Shown here: piece after piece, positions 8,557 to 17,616 of the stretch
How positions within the stretch are numbered: the stretch's first letter is position 1
Layout: every line of letters starts with the position of its first letter
DNA from: Pontivivens ytuae
GTDB lineage: Bacteria; Pseudomonadota; Alphaproteobacteria; Rhodobacterales; Rhodobacteraceae
Assembly (NCBI RefSeq): GCF_015679265.1
Contig: NZ_CP064942.1
Coordinates: forward strand, 4,134,001-4,198,000
Length of the DNA stretch: 64,000 bases
Reading direction: 5' to 3'
Notes under the pieces: model-generated
Databases searched by the model: none
Told to the model about the DNA's origin: nothing
What the model saw: the letters and a program-made list of their open reading frames with translations, nothing else
Made by a program: the position numbers and the translations under genes

Positions 8557-9483
8557 TTATCCATACGATCGCATCTTGATCCCATTCGCCACCCCGTCCG
8601 GCACCAGATCCGCTCCCAGGATCCGCCCCGGCACCATCCCGGTATGCCGCTTGAACAGTCGATAGAAATTGGGCGTGTCATAGTAGTTCCACTCCCGCGC
8701 AATGCGGGAGACCGCGCCATGCTCCCGCGGGGTCGCGCGCAACTGGACCACGATCTGATCCATCCGCACCTTGGCGATGAAGTTCATCAGGCCGCCTTCC
8801 TCCTTGAAGAGGCGGTAGAGCGTGGCGCGCGACAGGCCGAAGCGCTGGCACAGCGTGTCAGCGCTGATCCCGTCCTGGCGGCTGTTGTCGATGATGAACT
8901 GGCAGATCTCGTCGCGCCGCGCGGCCGAGGGGGCAGCCCTGCGGCACTCCAGCCCGCGGCAGGTGGCGAGCACCATGCGCAGCGTCCCGGCGATCGCGGC
9001 CACGAGATCGCGCGCCTCGTCCGGTGGACAATCGGGCATCCGGCTGAACGCCGCATCGAGCGTCGCACGCAAGACGAGACCCAGCGAGCTCTCCCCACCC
9101 AGCTCCAGATGCGCGGGATGACACTGCCGCCGGTAGCCGACATCGGCCGACGGAAAGCACAAACTGACATAGCGCGCCGCCGTCCCGTCCGCGTCACCCA
9201 GGAGGGTCGAGACCTGCAGCATGCCGCCGGCACCGGACCCCGCCTTCCGGCAGTCGCCGACGGAGGTCGAGACGAGCACATCTTCGCATTTTGCAAAAGG
9301 CAGGGCCACCTCACCGCCGCCCGGCAGGTCGAGACAGCGCGCCACGACACCATGGATCGACCAGTGCCGGAGGTGCCCGTCATCGGCGTCGCAGGCCTCG
9401 TGCGCGGACAGCCCGCAGTCGCCCCGCATCTGCGCGACGAAGGATGGACTTATGTTTGCAATCGTATTCATACCTCTGCGCAT
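8557..9483 (-). CDS. AraC-family transcriptional regulator
   Basis: 308 residues; a second ATG at 9471 would remove four. The C-terminal hundred residues carry two helix-turn-helix motifs typical of AraC/XylS. The first is ISADTLCQRFGLSRATLYRLF. The second is in the segment with VSRIAREWNYYDTPNFYRLFKRHTGMVPG. The N-terminal 200 residues would sense a ligand or mediate dimerisation (AraC-binding-domain-like: segment CLDLPGGGEVALPFAKCEDVLVS). It is the first gene upstream of the secretion and surface protein cluster on the same strand, and the two AT-rich motifs nearby are possible targets. No catabolic gene is adjacent, so a local regulatory role is the simplest reading, though unproven. Confidence 0.85.
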   Translation of the reverse strand: MRRGMNTIANISPSFVAQMRGDCGLSAHEACDADDGHLRHWSIHGVVARCLDLPGGGEVALPFAKCEDVLVSTSVGDCRKAGSGAGGMLQVSTLLGDADGTAARYVSLCFPSADVGYRRQCHPAHLELGGESSLGLVLRATLDAAFSRMPDCPPDEARDLVAAIAGTLRMVLATCRGLECRRAAPSAARRDEICQFIIDNSRQDGISADTLCQRFGLSRATLYRLFKEEGGLMNFIAKVRMDQIVVQLRATPREHGAVSRIAREWNYYDTPNFYRLFKRHTGMVPGRILGADLVPDGVANGIKMRSYG

Positions 9484-9900
9484 CGCACTGCCGACTTCAC
9501 TCGAACTGTTCGGACCAGCGCAGCCCCCAGCCGCTCGCCTGGCGGAGACCGAGCAACCCGAACCCCGTCCGCGCCCGCCTTGTGCGCGCCACCGCAGCGC
9601 GGTGGAGAGGATGCAGAATGCGTAAATCTTCGCAATATGAAAATGTCATATATCTTATTGCGCGCAGGTACAACGCCGGAGATGCGCTTCCCGCACAGCG
9701 TGCAAAGCACTGTGGCGGGGTTTCTACAGCCGGACCCGCGTCAACAGGACGATCCGGCGAAGGGCACCGAGGCTATCCGATTGACAGAGTTTCAGAATCC
9801 GGAGCCCGATCGGCCGATCCCGCGATCAGATGGCACAACGCGCCCCGACCGCCAAAATCAGCGGTTGCAGCGATCTATCGTGACATTCGCGAAAGAAGGA
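9484..9900. other. Gene-free interval upstream of the AraC gene
   Basis: 417 bp between the AraC start and the tRNA-Ser 3' end. I find no convincing coding frame on either strand. It contains an AT-rich patch at about 9620-9665 with an inverted repeat, and otherwise ordinary GC-rich sequence. Confidence 0.6.
9635..9651. promoter_or_regulatory. Inverted repeat in the AraC upstream region
   Basis: ATATGA-AAATG-TCATAT is a perfect 6-bp inverted repeat with a 5-bp spacer, in the only AT-rich part of the interval upstream of the AraC-family gene. It is a candidate operator, perhaps for autoregulation, about 150 bp before the start codon. Confidence 0.4.
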
Positions 9901-9990
9901 TGGCGGTGGGACAGGGATTCGAACCCTGGAGACGGTCTCCCGCCTACACACTTTCCAGGCGTGCGCCTTCGACCACTCGGCCACCCCACC
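9901..9990 (-). tRNA. tRNA-Ser (anticodon GGA)
   Basis: A 90-nt class II tRNA on the minus strand. The acceptor stem is GGTGGGG pairing with TCCCACC, with discriminator G and an encoded CCA. The D-arm has GCCGAGTGGTCGAAGGC. The anticodon stem CACGC/GTGTG encloses loop CTGGAAA (anticodon GGA). A long variable arm (GCGGGAGACCGTCTCC region) is followed by the T-arm CAGGG-TTCGAAT-CCCTG. All serine identity features are present, so it should be functional and read UCC/UCU codons. Confidence 0.97.
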
Positions 9991-10000
9991 GTGAGGCTGC

Positions 10001-10028
10001 GTTATAGCGATGCGCCGGGGCAGTGCAA
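10001..10028 (-). promoter_or_regulatory. Promoter of the tRNA-Ser gene
   Basis: On the minus strand TTGCAC (10028-10023) and TATAAC (10006-10001) are separated by 16 bp, a good sigma-70-type match. The -10 ends 10 bp before the tRNA 5' end. The -35 box lies in the loop of the 12-bp inverted repeat at 10009-10041. Confidence 0.6.
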
Positions 10029-10041
10029 GCCCCGGCGCATC
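10009..10041 (-). terminator. Hairpin downstream of the phosphoesterase gene
   Basis: GATGCGCCGGGG and CCCCGGCGCATC form a perfect 12-bp stem around a 9-nt loop, beginning 23 bp after the stop codon of the phosphoesterase gene. A T-run follows it on the plus strand and an A-run precedes it on the minus strand, so it could act in both directions. It is best read as the phosphoesterase terminator. Confidence 0.6.
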
Positions 10042-10064
10042 CGTTTTTCAGGCGGGGCGCGGCG

Positions 10065-11999
10065 TCACTCGGACGCCTCCTCCCAGTCCTGCCAATCGAG
10101 GGGCGGCAGCTCCTCCACAATCTCGAAGGGCTGGCTCAGCGTGTACTCCCGCCCGTAGCGATCGACCGTGCGCACCTCCATCATGTGGACGCCCACCGGC
10201 AGGTCGGCGGGCAGGTCGACGCGCCACAGGTGATTGGAGTTGTCCGTCAGCATCCAGCGTCGGAACGGGCCGGCGACGCCGGTCCACTGCGTGCCCTGCC
10301 AGCTCTGAAAGCCTGCCGTGTCGTCCCCGCCCTGGGCGGAGCGGACGGTCATGCGGCCGTTGGTGGACTGGCGTGCCATGGCGAGCGGGTCGGCGAACTC
10401 CGGTCCGCGGTTCTTCTCCTCACCCGTGGCGGTCTGCGTGCGCTCGCCCACCAGCGGTTCGCCACCGTTGATCGAGACCTCGACCGTGCTGTCGCCCGAG
10501 CCGTTCCAGACGTTGACCGCGACCCAGGTGCCCTCCTCCAGATCCTCGGTGGTGAGCATGTACATGTCGCCCAGATCGTTGATCGTCACCGGCGGCGTCA
10601 CGTCCGTCGGCACGTCGTAGATCTCGGCATAGGCGAGCAGTGCCGTCGCCCAGTCACGGAAGCGCGGGGTGTTGAAGGAGGCGTGCATCTGCTCGCTCTC
10701 ATCCCCGGTGAAGGTGAGATACGTATCCGTGTAATCCGACCCGTTGAAGTCGATGCGGTAGTAGCCGCGAGGACTGCCGAGCCGCTGCGTCCCGTGCGGG
10801 ATGCCGTCGTCGTTCAGATCCCCGATCCACCAGGAGCCCGACAGCCCGCCGGTCACGATCTGGTGGAATTGCGCGGGACCGGTGCCGGTGTTCTCCTCCC
10901 ACCCTTCGTAGTGGTCGTCGATCAGGATCTGCTCGGTCGTGTGGGTATGGCCCGAGAGCCCCAGCGCCGGACGCTCGCCGAGGATCGCGTAGAGCTCGTC
11001 GAGGTTGTCCGTCTGATGCTTTTGCGCCTCGTTGTCGGTGAAGGTGACCAGGGGGATGTGGGTGTTGATGACGATCAGCTTGTCCTCGGGGACGTTGGCC
11101 AGATCGTTCTCCAGCCACGTGAGCTGCCGGTCGTGGATCACGCCGTTGTAGTCCGGATCCTCCGCCGGGTCGCAGAACGGGTGGTCGTCCACGCCGTTGC
11201 AGGGGTAGCGCACGTTGTCGAGCACCACGAAATGCACGTTGCCGATGTCGAAGGAGTAGTATTCCGGCCCCCACTCCCGCCGGAACGTGTCGAAGGAGTG
11301 CTGGTCGTCCTCCGCATCGAAGTCGAGGTCGTGGTTGCCCGCCACGAAGTATTGCGGCGTCTCGCCGACCGAGATGATCTGCTTGAAGCGGGGATAGAGC
11401 GACAGGTCGTCCCCCATCACATCGCCCTCGAAGATCAGGCACTCGGTCCCGTCATTGTCGCGGTTGGCGAGCATCCGGCCCGCCGTGTCGCGCACATAGC
11501 CAATCTCGCGGTTCGAATAGGGCTGCGCGTCGCCGAAGACGAGGCAGGAGAATGCCTCGCCCACCTCATCCTCGATCAGCGGGAAGTTGACCTCCGCAGG
11601 CAATGGCCCGGTCGGTGCGATCCCGCCATAACGCAGGTCGGGCGAACCCGCGATCTTGTGGACGTAGTTGAACTGCGGAACCATCACCTCGTCGACCGGC
11701 ACGGCATAGTCCGCGGGCTTGGTGATGAAGAGGTTCATGTCCTCGTAGGCCGGCAGCGCGTAGGAGCCGTCGTCGCCGCTCAGCACCACCTCGCGCCCGT
11801 TGGAGACCTGGACCCCCGCGATCCCCTGCTCCCCCTCGTCGAAGACGGAGTTGCGGTTCTCGTCGAGGAAGACGGTGCCGCGCGCCGTCTCCCCACCCTC
11901 GCCCGGAACGACATGCACGCCGCCGATATAGGACGCGTCCTTGCCCCAGGCCGCTGCCGCGACGAGGCACAGCGCCGTGGAGATCATCAGTTTCTGCAT
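10065..11999 (-). CDS. Secreted calcineurin-like metallophosphoesterase
   Basis: 644 residues with a Sec signal peptide (MQKLMISTALCLVAAAAWG). An N-terminal SdrD-like segment (GTVFLDENRNSVFDEGEQGI, residues about 41-60) is followed by the metallophosphoesterase core. Its metal-binding blocks are visible in order: FGDAQ, FEGDVMGDD, AGNHDLD, INTHIP and SGHTHT. A C-terminal beta-rich domain follows, as in larger periplasmic members of this family. It probably hydrolyses a phosphoester outside the cytoplasm; the substrate cannot be read from sequence. The gene stands alone, with a hairpin after its stop and no same-strand partner close by. The conserved metal ligands make activity likely. Confidence 0.88.
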   Translation of the reverse strand: MQKLMISTALCLVAAAAWGKDASYIGGVHVVPGEGGETARGTVFLDENRNSVFDEGEQGIAGVQVSNGREVVLSGDDGSYALPAYEDMNLFITKPADYAVPVDEVMVPQFNYVHKIAGSPDLRYGGIAPTGPLPAEVNFPLIEDEVGEAFSCLVFGDAQPYSNREIGYVRDTAGRMLANRDNDGTECLIFEGDVMGDDLSLYPRFKQIISVGETPQYFVAGNHDLDFDAEDDQHSFDTFRREWGPEYYSFDIGNVHFVVLDNVRYPCNGVDDHPFCDPAEDPDYNGVIHDRQLTWLENDLANVPEDKLIVINTHIPLVTFTDNEAQKHQTDNLDELYAILGERPALGLSGHTHTTEQILIDDHYEGWEENTGTGPAQFHQIVTGGLSGSWWIGDLNDDGIPHGTQRLGSPRGYYRIDFNGSDYTDTYLTFTGDESEQMHASFNTPRFRDWATALLAYAEIYDVPTDVTPPVTINDLGDMYMLTTEDLEEGTWVAVNVWNGSGDSTVEVSINGGEPLVGERTQTATGEEKNRGPEFADPLAMARQSTNGRMTVRSAQGGDDTAGFQSWQGTQWTGVAGPFRRWMLTDNSNHLWRVDLPADLPVGVHMMEVRTVDRYGREYTLSQPFEIVEELPPLDWQDWEEASE

Positions 12000-12052
12000 G
12001 GTCCCGACCCTCCTGTCATGTGGAGCTGTCAGGATGTCAGGTTTGCGTGACG

Positions 12053-12790
12053 CTAGCGTACCCGGTGCATGTCGCTTGCATGACGCTTCAATGACCGCGC
12101 CTTCCGTTCGGAGATCGCGAGGCCCACCAGCACGAGGGCGACGAAAGCGAGCATATAGCCCGACTGCCGCACCCGCTCGACGCTCATGGCGTAAGGTTCG
12201 GGGAACAGCACCAGCGTGCCACCGTCAACGAGGGTGATGCGGCGCGGCGGCCGCGCCGTCTCCCCGCCATACTCCACCACCTCGATCTCCAGCGGCAGGC
12301 GCCCGGTGGCCGGGAAGCGGATGTCGATGGGCGCGCCCTCCGCATCGCTCGGCAGGACGTAGCCGGTATAGAGCGTCAGTGTCTCAAGCGGCACCGGATC
12401 GATCGGCAGCGCGACGGTGCAGACGGCGATGGCGACGGTCGCGTCCCACGGCTCGGCAAAGGGCAGGATCAGCGCGGGCGGCTGAAAGATCATGGAGATG
12501 CCCTCGGCCGTCAGAGGCTCTCCGTCCCGCTCGACCTCGACGGCGGCGAAGACGGTGTCGGGATCGGTCCAGACCGTCTCCCCCATCTCGCCGAACTCCT
12601 CCATCAGCACGCCGCCTTCGGGCGGGCCGAAGATCTCGGCGGGCGGGCCGAAGAGATCCTGGAGCTGGCCCGCAGGCACGCGGATATAGATGGCGGTCGT
12701 GTCCTCCTGCCGCTCCACGATCACGCGGATCTCGGCGGCGGCCGGAGCCGCGAGGCACAGAAAAGCTGTCAGCAACGGGACGAAACGCAC
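12053..12790 (-). CDS. Exported protein with C-terminal membrane anchor, function unknown
   Basis: 245 residues from GTG 12790, chosen because GGAGGTGAGG precedes it and the product then begins with a clean signal peptide (VRFVPLLTAFLCLAAPAAA). In-frame codons further upstream run through repeat DNA and look untranslated. The mature part is beta-rich (VERQEDTTAIYIRVPAGQL). One transmembrane helix near the end (MLAFVALVLVGLAI) is followed by a basic tail, so the domain faces the periplasm. I do not recognise the family. It lies 53 bp downstream of the phosphoesterase start on the same strand but is transcribed toward it, so co-transcription into the phosphoesterase gene is possible. Confidence 0.7.
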   Translation of the reverse strand: MRFVPLLTAFLCLAAPAAAEIRVIVERQEDTTAIYIRVPAGQLQDLFGPPAEIFGPPEGGVLMEEFGEMGETVWTDPDTVFAAVEVERDGEPLTAEGISMIFQPPALILPFAEPWDATVAIAVCTVALPIDPVPLETLTLYTGYVLPSDAEGAPIDIRFPATGRLPLEIEVVEYGGETARPPRRITLVDGGTLVLFPEPYAMSVERVRQSGYMLAFVALVLVGLAISERKARSLKRHASDMHRVR

Positions 12791-12907
12791 CCTCACCTCC
12801 CCAAAGGCGCGGCGTTGCCCCCACCGCGCGTCTCGGGAAAGTGTGAAACGACCCACGCCGCAATGCAACCTATACGTGTGCACCTGCGGCACTCGGGCAG
12901 CCGAAAG

Positions 12908-12928
12908 GCCCCGGATCACGTCCGGGGC
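12908..12928. repeat. CCCCGGAtc intergenic palindrome, copy 1
   Basis: GCCCCGGA-TCACG-TCCGGGGC is an 8-bp inverted repeat in the gene-free interval 12791-13205. A near-identical palindrome occurs at 16391-16411. Such short palindromes are scattered in alphaproteobacterial intergenic DNA. Confidence 0.55.
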
Positions 12929-12994
12929 GGTACCCTTTGCCACCGTCCCGGCCAACGCGCCGGGACCGATCCCACCCAACGCACGAAAAGCGTA

Positions 12995-13182
12995 GGGCAG
13001 CGCCCGACCCTGGGTGGGCGCTTCGAGGCCCTTCATCAGCTTGAAACGTGTTCACGCATCAAGGACTCAGTGAAGCTTGGTCGGTCGCAAAAGCGCCCTC
13101 CCGTGGGGAGGGGTGATCAAGCTTCCAAGAAATCGTCCAGTGGACGATTTCGCTTGATCACGGGCGGAGCCCCGATCGGGCG
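12995..13182. repeat. Composite intergenic repeat, copy 1 (long form plus GAAATCGTCCA palindrome)
   Basis: It starts with GGGCAGCGCCCGACCC, then TGGGTGGGCG, about 70 bp of filler ending near AGCTTGGTCGGTCGCAA, then GCGCCCTCCCGTGGGGAGGG. It runs into a second unit centred on the perfect palindrome GAAATCGTCCA-G-TGGACGATTTC (13129-13151). The first unit recurs at 14630-14692 (short form) and 59327-59457. The second recurs in opposite orientation at 16466-16545. It is non-coding and lies between the membrane-anchored unknown and purA. The rest of 12791-13205 holds only the 12908 palindrome and fragments like CGTCCCGGCC. Confidence 0.75.
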
Positions 13183-13205
13183 AGACAGTTAGGTGGCGTC
13201 GTCCA

Positions 13206-14498
13206 TCAATCCGCAAACGGATCGGTGACGAGGATCGTGTCGTCCCGCTCGGGCGAGGTCGAGAGCAGCGCGACCGGACAGCCGATCAGCTCCTCGACCC
13301 GGCGCACGTACTTGATGGCCTCCGCCGGCAGGTCGGCCCAGCTCCGCGCGCCCGCAGTGGAGCCTGACCAGCCCTCCATCTCCTCGTAGACCGGCACGCA
13401 GCGCGCCTGCGCGTCCGCCGCCGTAGGCAGGTAGTCGAGCCGCTCGCCATCGAGCTCGTACCCGGTGCAGATCCGGATCCGCTCGAACCCGTCGAGCACG
13501 TCGAGCTTCGTGAGCGAGATCCCGTTCACCCCCGAGGTCACGCAGGTCTGGCGCACCAGCACCGCGTCGAACCAGCCGCAGCGCCGCTTGCGGCCCGTCG
13601 TCGTGCCGAACTCGTGTCCGCGCTCGCCCAGCCGCTGCCCGTCCGCATCGTCGAGCTCCGTCGGGAACGGCCCCTCGCCCACCCGCGTGGTATAGGCCTT
13701 CACGATGCCGAGCACGAAGTCGACCGAGCCCGGCCCGATGCCTACGCCGGTCGCCGCCTGCCCCGCGATGACATTGGACGAGGTGACGAACGGGTATGTC
13801 CCGAAATCGATATCGAGCAGCGCGCCCTGCGCCCCTTCGAAGAGGATCCGCTTGCCTGCCTTGCGCTTCTCGCTCAGCGCCTTCCAGACCGGTGCCGCAT
13901 AAGGCAGGATCTGCGGCGCGATCTCCCGCAGGTTTGCCAGCAGCGCGTCGCGGTCCACCGGCTCCATGCCGAGGCCTTTGCGCAGCGCGTCGTGGTGGAC
14001 GAGCGCGCGGTCCACCCGCGTCTCCAGCGTCTTCCGGTCGGCGAGGTCCGCGACCCGTACCGCGCGGCGGCCGACCTTGTCCTCGTAGGCGGGGCCGATG
14101 CCGCGGCCCGTGGTGCCGATCTTCGCAACCGAGTTCTGCGCCTCCCGCGCCCGGTCGAGCTCACCGTGGATGGGCAGGATCAGCGGCGTGTTCTCCGCAA
14201 TCATCAGCGTCTCGGGCGTGATCTCCACACCCTGCGCACGGACCGTCGCGATCTCCTCCACCAGGTGCCAGGGGTCGAGCACCACGCCGTTGCCGATGAC
14301 CGAGAGCTTGCCAGGCCGCACCACGCCGGAGGGCAGCGCGTGCAGCTTGTAGACCGTGCCGTCGATGACCAGCGTGTGGCCCGCATTGTGCCCGCCCTGG
14401 AAGCGGGCGATGACGTCGGCGCGTTCCGAGAGCCAGTCGACGATCTTGCCCTTGCCCTCATCGCCCCACTGGGCACCCACGACGACGACATTGGCCAT
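13206..14498 (-). CDS. purA: Adenylosuccinate synthetase
   Basis: 430 residues from ATG 14498, preceded by GAGGAGAAG. It catalyses the GTP-dependent condensation of IMP and aspartate in AMP synthesis, in the cytoplasm. The N-terminus carries the family P-loop [14 protein letters not shown] and then [10 protein letters not shown]. The motif [16 protein letters not shown] follows, then the nucleotide-binding [23 protein letters not shown], and the C-terminal GWFDAV and [10 protein letters not shown] segments are present. The length matches the family. It is transcribed alone, divergently from rmuC, and both flanks contain the composite intergenic repeat. Nothing is missing from the active site. 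Confidence 0.98.
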   Translation of the reverse strand: MANVVVVGAQWGDEGKGKIVDWLSERADVIARFQGGHNAGHTLVIDGTVYKLHALPSGVVRPGKLSVIGNGVVLDPWHLVEEIATVRAQGVEITPETLMIAENTPLILPIHGELDRAREAQNSVAKIGTTGRGIGPAYEDKVGRRAVRVADLADRKTLETRVDRALVHHDALRKGLGMEPVDRDALLANLREIAPQILPYAAPVWKALSEKRKAGKRILFEGAQGALLDIDFGTYPFVTSSNVIAGQAATGVGIGPGSVDFVLGIVKAYTTRVGEGPFPTELDDADGQRLGERGHEFGTTTGRKRRCGWFDAVLVRQTCVTSGVNGISLTKLDVLDGFERIRICTGYELDGERLDYLPTAADAQARCVPVYEEMEGWSGSTAGARSWADLPAEAIKYVRRVEELIGCPVALLSTSPERDDTILVTDPFAD

Positions 14499-14629
14499 GA
14501 TCTTCTCCTCGGCTGGTCCGGGGGCGGTATAGCGGCCACGGCTCGGGGGCGAAACCCGAAATACCGGGTGCGTGGACGGGATGTTCTCTGTATGGTCCAT
14601 CGAGCAATTGGGATCCGAGACCGGACGGA

Positions 14630-14692
14630 GGGCAGCGCCCGACCCTGGGTGGGCGTGAAGCGCCCTCCCGTGGGGAGGGTCGGGCGCTGCCC
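14630..14692. repeat. Short intergenic repeat with perfect 16-bp inverted ends
   Basis: GGGCAGCGCCCGACCC (14630-14645) and GGGTCGGGCGCTGCCC (14677-14692) are exact inverted copies around a 31-bp centre containing CTCCCGTGGGGAG. It lies between the divergent purA and rmuC genes. It is the short form of the unit at 12995 and 59327, with the roughly 70-bp filler missing. A further CCCGGGC/GCCCGGG hairpin follows directly. It resembles a small non-autonomous repeat. Confidence 0.75.
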
Positions 14693-14734
14693 GGGCCTTC
14701 TGCCCGGGCGGGTCGGCACCACGAACGGACCACG

Positions 14735-16213
14735 ATGCAGCAGCAGATCGAAGACATCCTCGCCAGCTACCCGATCCTCGCCGAATGGTGGGTGGCCGCC
14801 CTCGCCGCCCTGATCCTCGGCTGGCTCCTGCGCGGCCTCATCTCCGTGCGCACGCTCCGCCGCGAGGCCGCCGAGATCCGCGCCGCCGCCGACGCCCACC
14901 GCGAGGCCGCCGCCGAGGAGGCCGCCCTGCGCACCGCCCGCGAAACCGAACTCGCCCGCATGGAGGAGCGCGCCGCCCTCGCCGAGGACTACAAGGATCG
15001 CCTCGACGAGACCACGGACGTCCTGCGCGCCGCAGAGACCACCGCCGCCCGCCTCGAAGCCGCCCTTAAGTCCGAGCGCGAAAACCACGCCGCCCGCCTC
15101 GAAGAGCTGCGCGGCGCGCAGAAGACGCTGGAGCAGAGCTTCGACCAACTCGCCCGCCGCGCCCTCGACACCAATGCCGAGCGCTTCCTCAACACCGTCA
15201 CCGAGCGCTTCGAGAAGCACAAGGAAGCCGCCGACGCCGATCTCGGCAAGCGGCAGGCGGACATCAACCAGCTCCTCCAGCCGATCCGCGACAACCTCAC
15301 CAAGTTCGAGGCCCAGACCCGCGAGATGGAGAAGGCGCGCGAGAGCGCCTATGCCACCATCCGCCAGCAGGTCACGACGCTGGCCGAGGGCCAGCAGCGC
15401 CTGACCTCCGAAACCCACCGCCTCGTCACAGCACTCCGCGCCCCCAAGACCCGCGGCAACTGGGGCGAGTTCCAGCTCCGCCAGGTGGTCGAGATGGCGG
15501 GGATGGTCGACCATGTCGACTTCCACATGGAGAAGGCGGTGGAGATCGCGGGCGACCAGCGCCGCCCCGACGCCACCGTCAACCTGCCCGGCGGCAAGCG
15601 CATCGTGATCGACGCGAAGACCCCGCTCGACGCCTTCCTCACCGCCGCGGGCATGGAGGACGGGCCGGAGAAGACCGCGGCCCTCGACCACCACGCCCGC
15701 CAGCTCCGCACGCAGATGAAGGGGCTGGCCCAGAAGTCCTATTTCGACGCCGTCGCGGGCTCGCCCGATTTCGTCGTGATGTTCATCCCGGGCGAGGCGT
15801 TCTACTCCGCCGCCCTCTCCGCCGACCCCACGCTCTTCGAGGACGCGATCCGCAACAAGGTGATCGTGGCGACGCCCACCACGCTGATCGCCCTCCTGAA
15901 ATCGGTGGCCTATGGCTGGCAGCAGGAGCGGATGAGCGAGAACGCACAGAAGGCAACGGACCTCGCGCAGGAACTCTACAAGCGCTTCGGAACACTCGGC
16001 GACCGGCTGGAGAAGCTGGGCAAGTCGATCTCGAACACCGTGCGCGACTACAACCAGACCGTGGCCACGGCCGAGACCCGCGTCCTGCCCCAGGCCCGCA
16101 AGTTCGAGGGCCTCTCCATCGCCCCCCACGGCGACCGCATCGCGGAGGTCACTCCGCTCGATGCAGAAGTGCGCCAGATCACGGCGAACGAGTTGAACAC
16201 GCCAGAGGAGTGA
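14735..16213 (+). CDS. rmuC: DNA recombination protein RmuC
   Basis: 492 residues. An N-terminal membrane helix ([17 protein letters not shown]) is followed by a long Ala/Arg/Glu coiled coil (residues about 40-180). The conserved RmuC nuclease-like domain comes next: [65 protein letters not shown] and [20 protein letters not shown]. RmuC limits inversions at short inverted repeats in E. coli and has a PD-(D/E)xK-like core. The domain is complete. The gene is monocistronic, with a repeat-filled interval after it. Confidence 0.95.
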   Translation: MQQQIEDILASYPILAEWWVAALAALILGWLLRGLISVRTLRREAAEIRAAADAHREAAAEEAALRTARETELARMEERAALAEDYKDRLDETTDVLRAAETTAARLEAALKSERENHAARLEELRGAQKTLEQSFDQLARRALDTNAERFLNTVTERFEKHKEAADADLGKRQADINQLLQPIRDNLTKFEAQTREMEKARESAYATIRQQVTTLAEGQQRLTSETHRLVTALRAPKTRGNWGEFQLRQVVEMAGMVDHVDFHMEKAVEIAGDQRRPDATVNLPGGKRIVIDAKTPLDAFLTAAGMEDGPEKTAALDHHARQLRTQMKGLAQKSYFDAVAGSPDFVVMFIPGEAFYSAALSADPTLFEDAIRNKVIVATPTTLIALLKSVAYGWQQERMSENAQKATDLAQELYKRFGTLGDRLEKLGKSISNTVRDYNQTVATAETRVLPQARKFEGLSIAPHGDRIAEVTPLDAEVRQITANELNTPEE

Positions 16214-16390
16214 GGCGAAGGAGATGCTCCGATCGGAGCCGGAGCATGACCACGGGCAAAGGCGTCATCCTCGGGCCTGACCCGAGGATCTCCCGATCAT
16301 CGAGCGCGTCAATTCAGTTCCACCTCCACCCCACGACCGTCCCGGCCGCAGAGCCGGGACCGCTCAGAACAAGGCACCCACAAACAAGAG

Positions 16391-16642
16391 ACCCCGGATC
16401 AAGTCCGGGGTGGTAGTACTTCGAAGCACCCTTCCGCCCGGCGGCACCGCCGGGCCGCGCCCGCCCGGGGCTCCGCCCGTGATCGAGCGAAATCGTCCAC
16501 TGGACGATTTCCGGGAAGCCCGATCACCCTCCCCCGGAGGGCGCGTTGGCGAAGTCGTTCATTGAACAAGCGACATCGATCCTCGAGAGCGCGGACACTG
16601 CAATCAAGTCCCAAGAGCGCCCTCCAGGTCGGGCGCGGCCCT
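16391..16642. repeat. Intergenic repeat block, copy 2 of the GAAATCGTCCA unit
   Basis: The block fills most of the 471-bp gene-free interval between rmuC and the channel gene. In order it holds ACCCCGGA-TCAAG-TCCGGGGT (16391-16411); CCCGGCGG-CA-CCGCCGGG (16437-16454), also found at 59455-59472; GAAATCGTCCA-C-TGGACGATTTC (16489-16511), the reverse orientation of 13129-13151 with matching flanks; and a degenerate GCGCCCTCCAGGTCGGGCGC end near 16616-16636. The remainder of 16214-16390 shows only fragments such as CGTCCCGGCCGCAGAGCCGGGAC. No gene is visible. Confidence 0.7.
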
Positions 16643-16684
16643 AGGCACTGTTAAAGTTCAGGTGAGCACCTTCTCCCCACCCCC

Positions 16685-17479
16685 CTACCGCTCCGCCCCG
16701 GCCCCCCGCAGCGCCCGGACCTCGTCGCGCAGGGCCGCAAGTTCCGACAGGATCTTCTCGTTATCGCTCTGCAGCCCCTCGCGCTCCGCCGCCGCCTCCG
16801 CCGCGTGCTCCGACTGCATCGCGTCCACGATCACGCCGATGAAGAGGTTCAGTACCGTGAAGGCCGTCGCCAGGATGAACGGCAAGAACAGCGCCCAGGC
16901 CCAGGGAAACTCCTCCATCACCGGGCGCACGATGCCCATCGACCAGCTTTCCAGCGTCATGATCTGAAAGAGGGTGTAGCCCGAGGCGCCGAGCGTCCCG
17001 AACCACTCCGGAAACGCCGCGCCGAACGCCTTCGTGCAGATCACCGCGAAGACGTAGAAGATCAGGCCCAGCAGCATGACGATCGACCCCATGCCGGGCA
17101 GCGCCTCCAGCAGCCCCGTCACCACGCGGCGCATGGCGGGCACGTTGGCGACCAGCCGAAGCACTCGCAGGATGCGGAAGGCGCGCAGCACGCTCATCGC
17201 CCCCGTCGCCGGCATGACGGAGATCAGCACCACCACCGTGTCGAACCAGCGCCACGGATCGCGCGCGAAACGGCGCGGCCCGGCATAGAAGCGCAAGCCC
17301 AGTTCGATGACGAAGATACCCACGATGATCCGGTCGATCGCGACCAGCACCGTGCCCGCCCGCTCCATAATCGAGGCCGACGTCTCCATCCCGAGGATGA
17401 TCGCGTTGAAGACGATGAGCCCGATCACCGCCCGCTCGAACAGCGGGTGGTCGACCAGTTGCCGGACCTTCTCGCGCAT
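16685..17479 (-). CDS. NaChBac-type voltage-gated sodium channel
   Basis: 264 residues from ATG 17479, preceded by GGGAGACG; longer in-frame extensions are basic and lack features. Six transmembrane helices are visible. S4 carries a regular arginine series (LRAFRILRVLRLV, R99/R102/R105/R108). The pore loop has the signature TLESWS (175-180), the high-field-strength Glu site of NaChBac/NavAb-type sodium channels. A charged coiled-coil tail after S6 (about 225-260) would assemble the tetramer. Voltage-dependent Na+ entry at the inner membrane is the family function. The gene is single, divergent from the MetE-like operon, with a shared 264-bp upstream region that contains the CATACGC array. Confidence 0.92.
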   Translation of the reverse strand: MREKVRQLVDHPLFERAVIGLIVFNAIILGMETSASIMERAGTVLVAIDRIIVGIFVIELGLRFYAGPRRFARDPWRWFDTVVVLISVMPATGAMSVLRAFRILRVLRLVANVPAMRRVVTGLLEALPGMGSIVMLLGLIFYVFAVICTKAFGAAFPEWFGTLGASGYTLFQIMTLESWSMGIVRPVMEEFPWAWALFLPFILATAFTVLNLFIGVIVDAMQSEHAAEAAAEREGLQSDNEKILSELAALRDEVRALRGAGAER

Positions 17480-17616
17480 CACCGTCTCCCTCGTTGCACT
17501 GCGGCACGAGATGCCCCCGGCCATGCGGCTGGTCAATAGGCGGGGCCGGAACCGTCCCGGCCAAAGCGGCGGGACCTCACGCAATCGGCCTACCCTGCGC
17601 GCGCTGAGGCCGCTTG

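Noticed and set aside
9468..9710. 80-residue minus-strand frame overlapping the AraC start, with two Cys
   Set aside because: No ribosome site, composition like intergenic DNA and it overlaps the AraC start; not supported.
12791..13036. In-frame N-terminal extension of the membrane-anchored unknown to 327 residues
   Set aside because: It would be translated from repeat DNA, and the GTG at 12790 has a strong ribosome site and begins a clean signal peptide.
16210..16660. Possible small genes between rmuC and the sodium channel gene
   Set aside because: Every frame runs through palindromic repeat DNA and has no ribosome site or family features.
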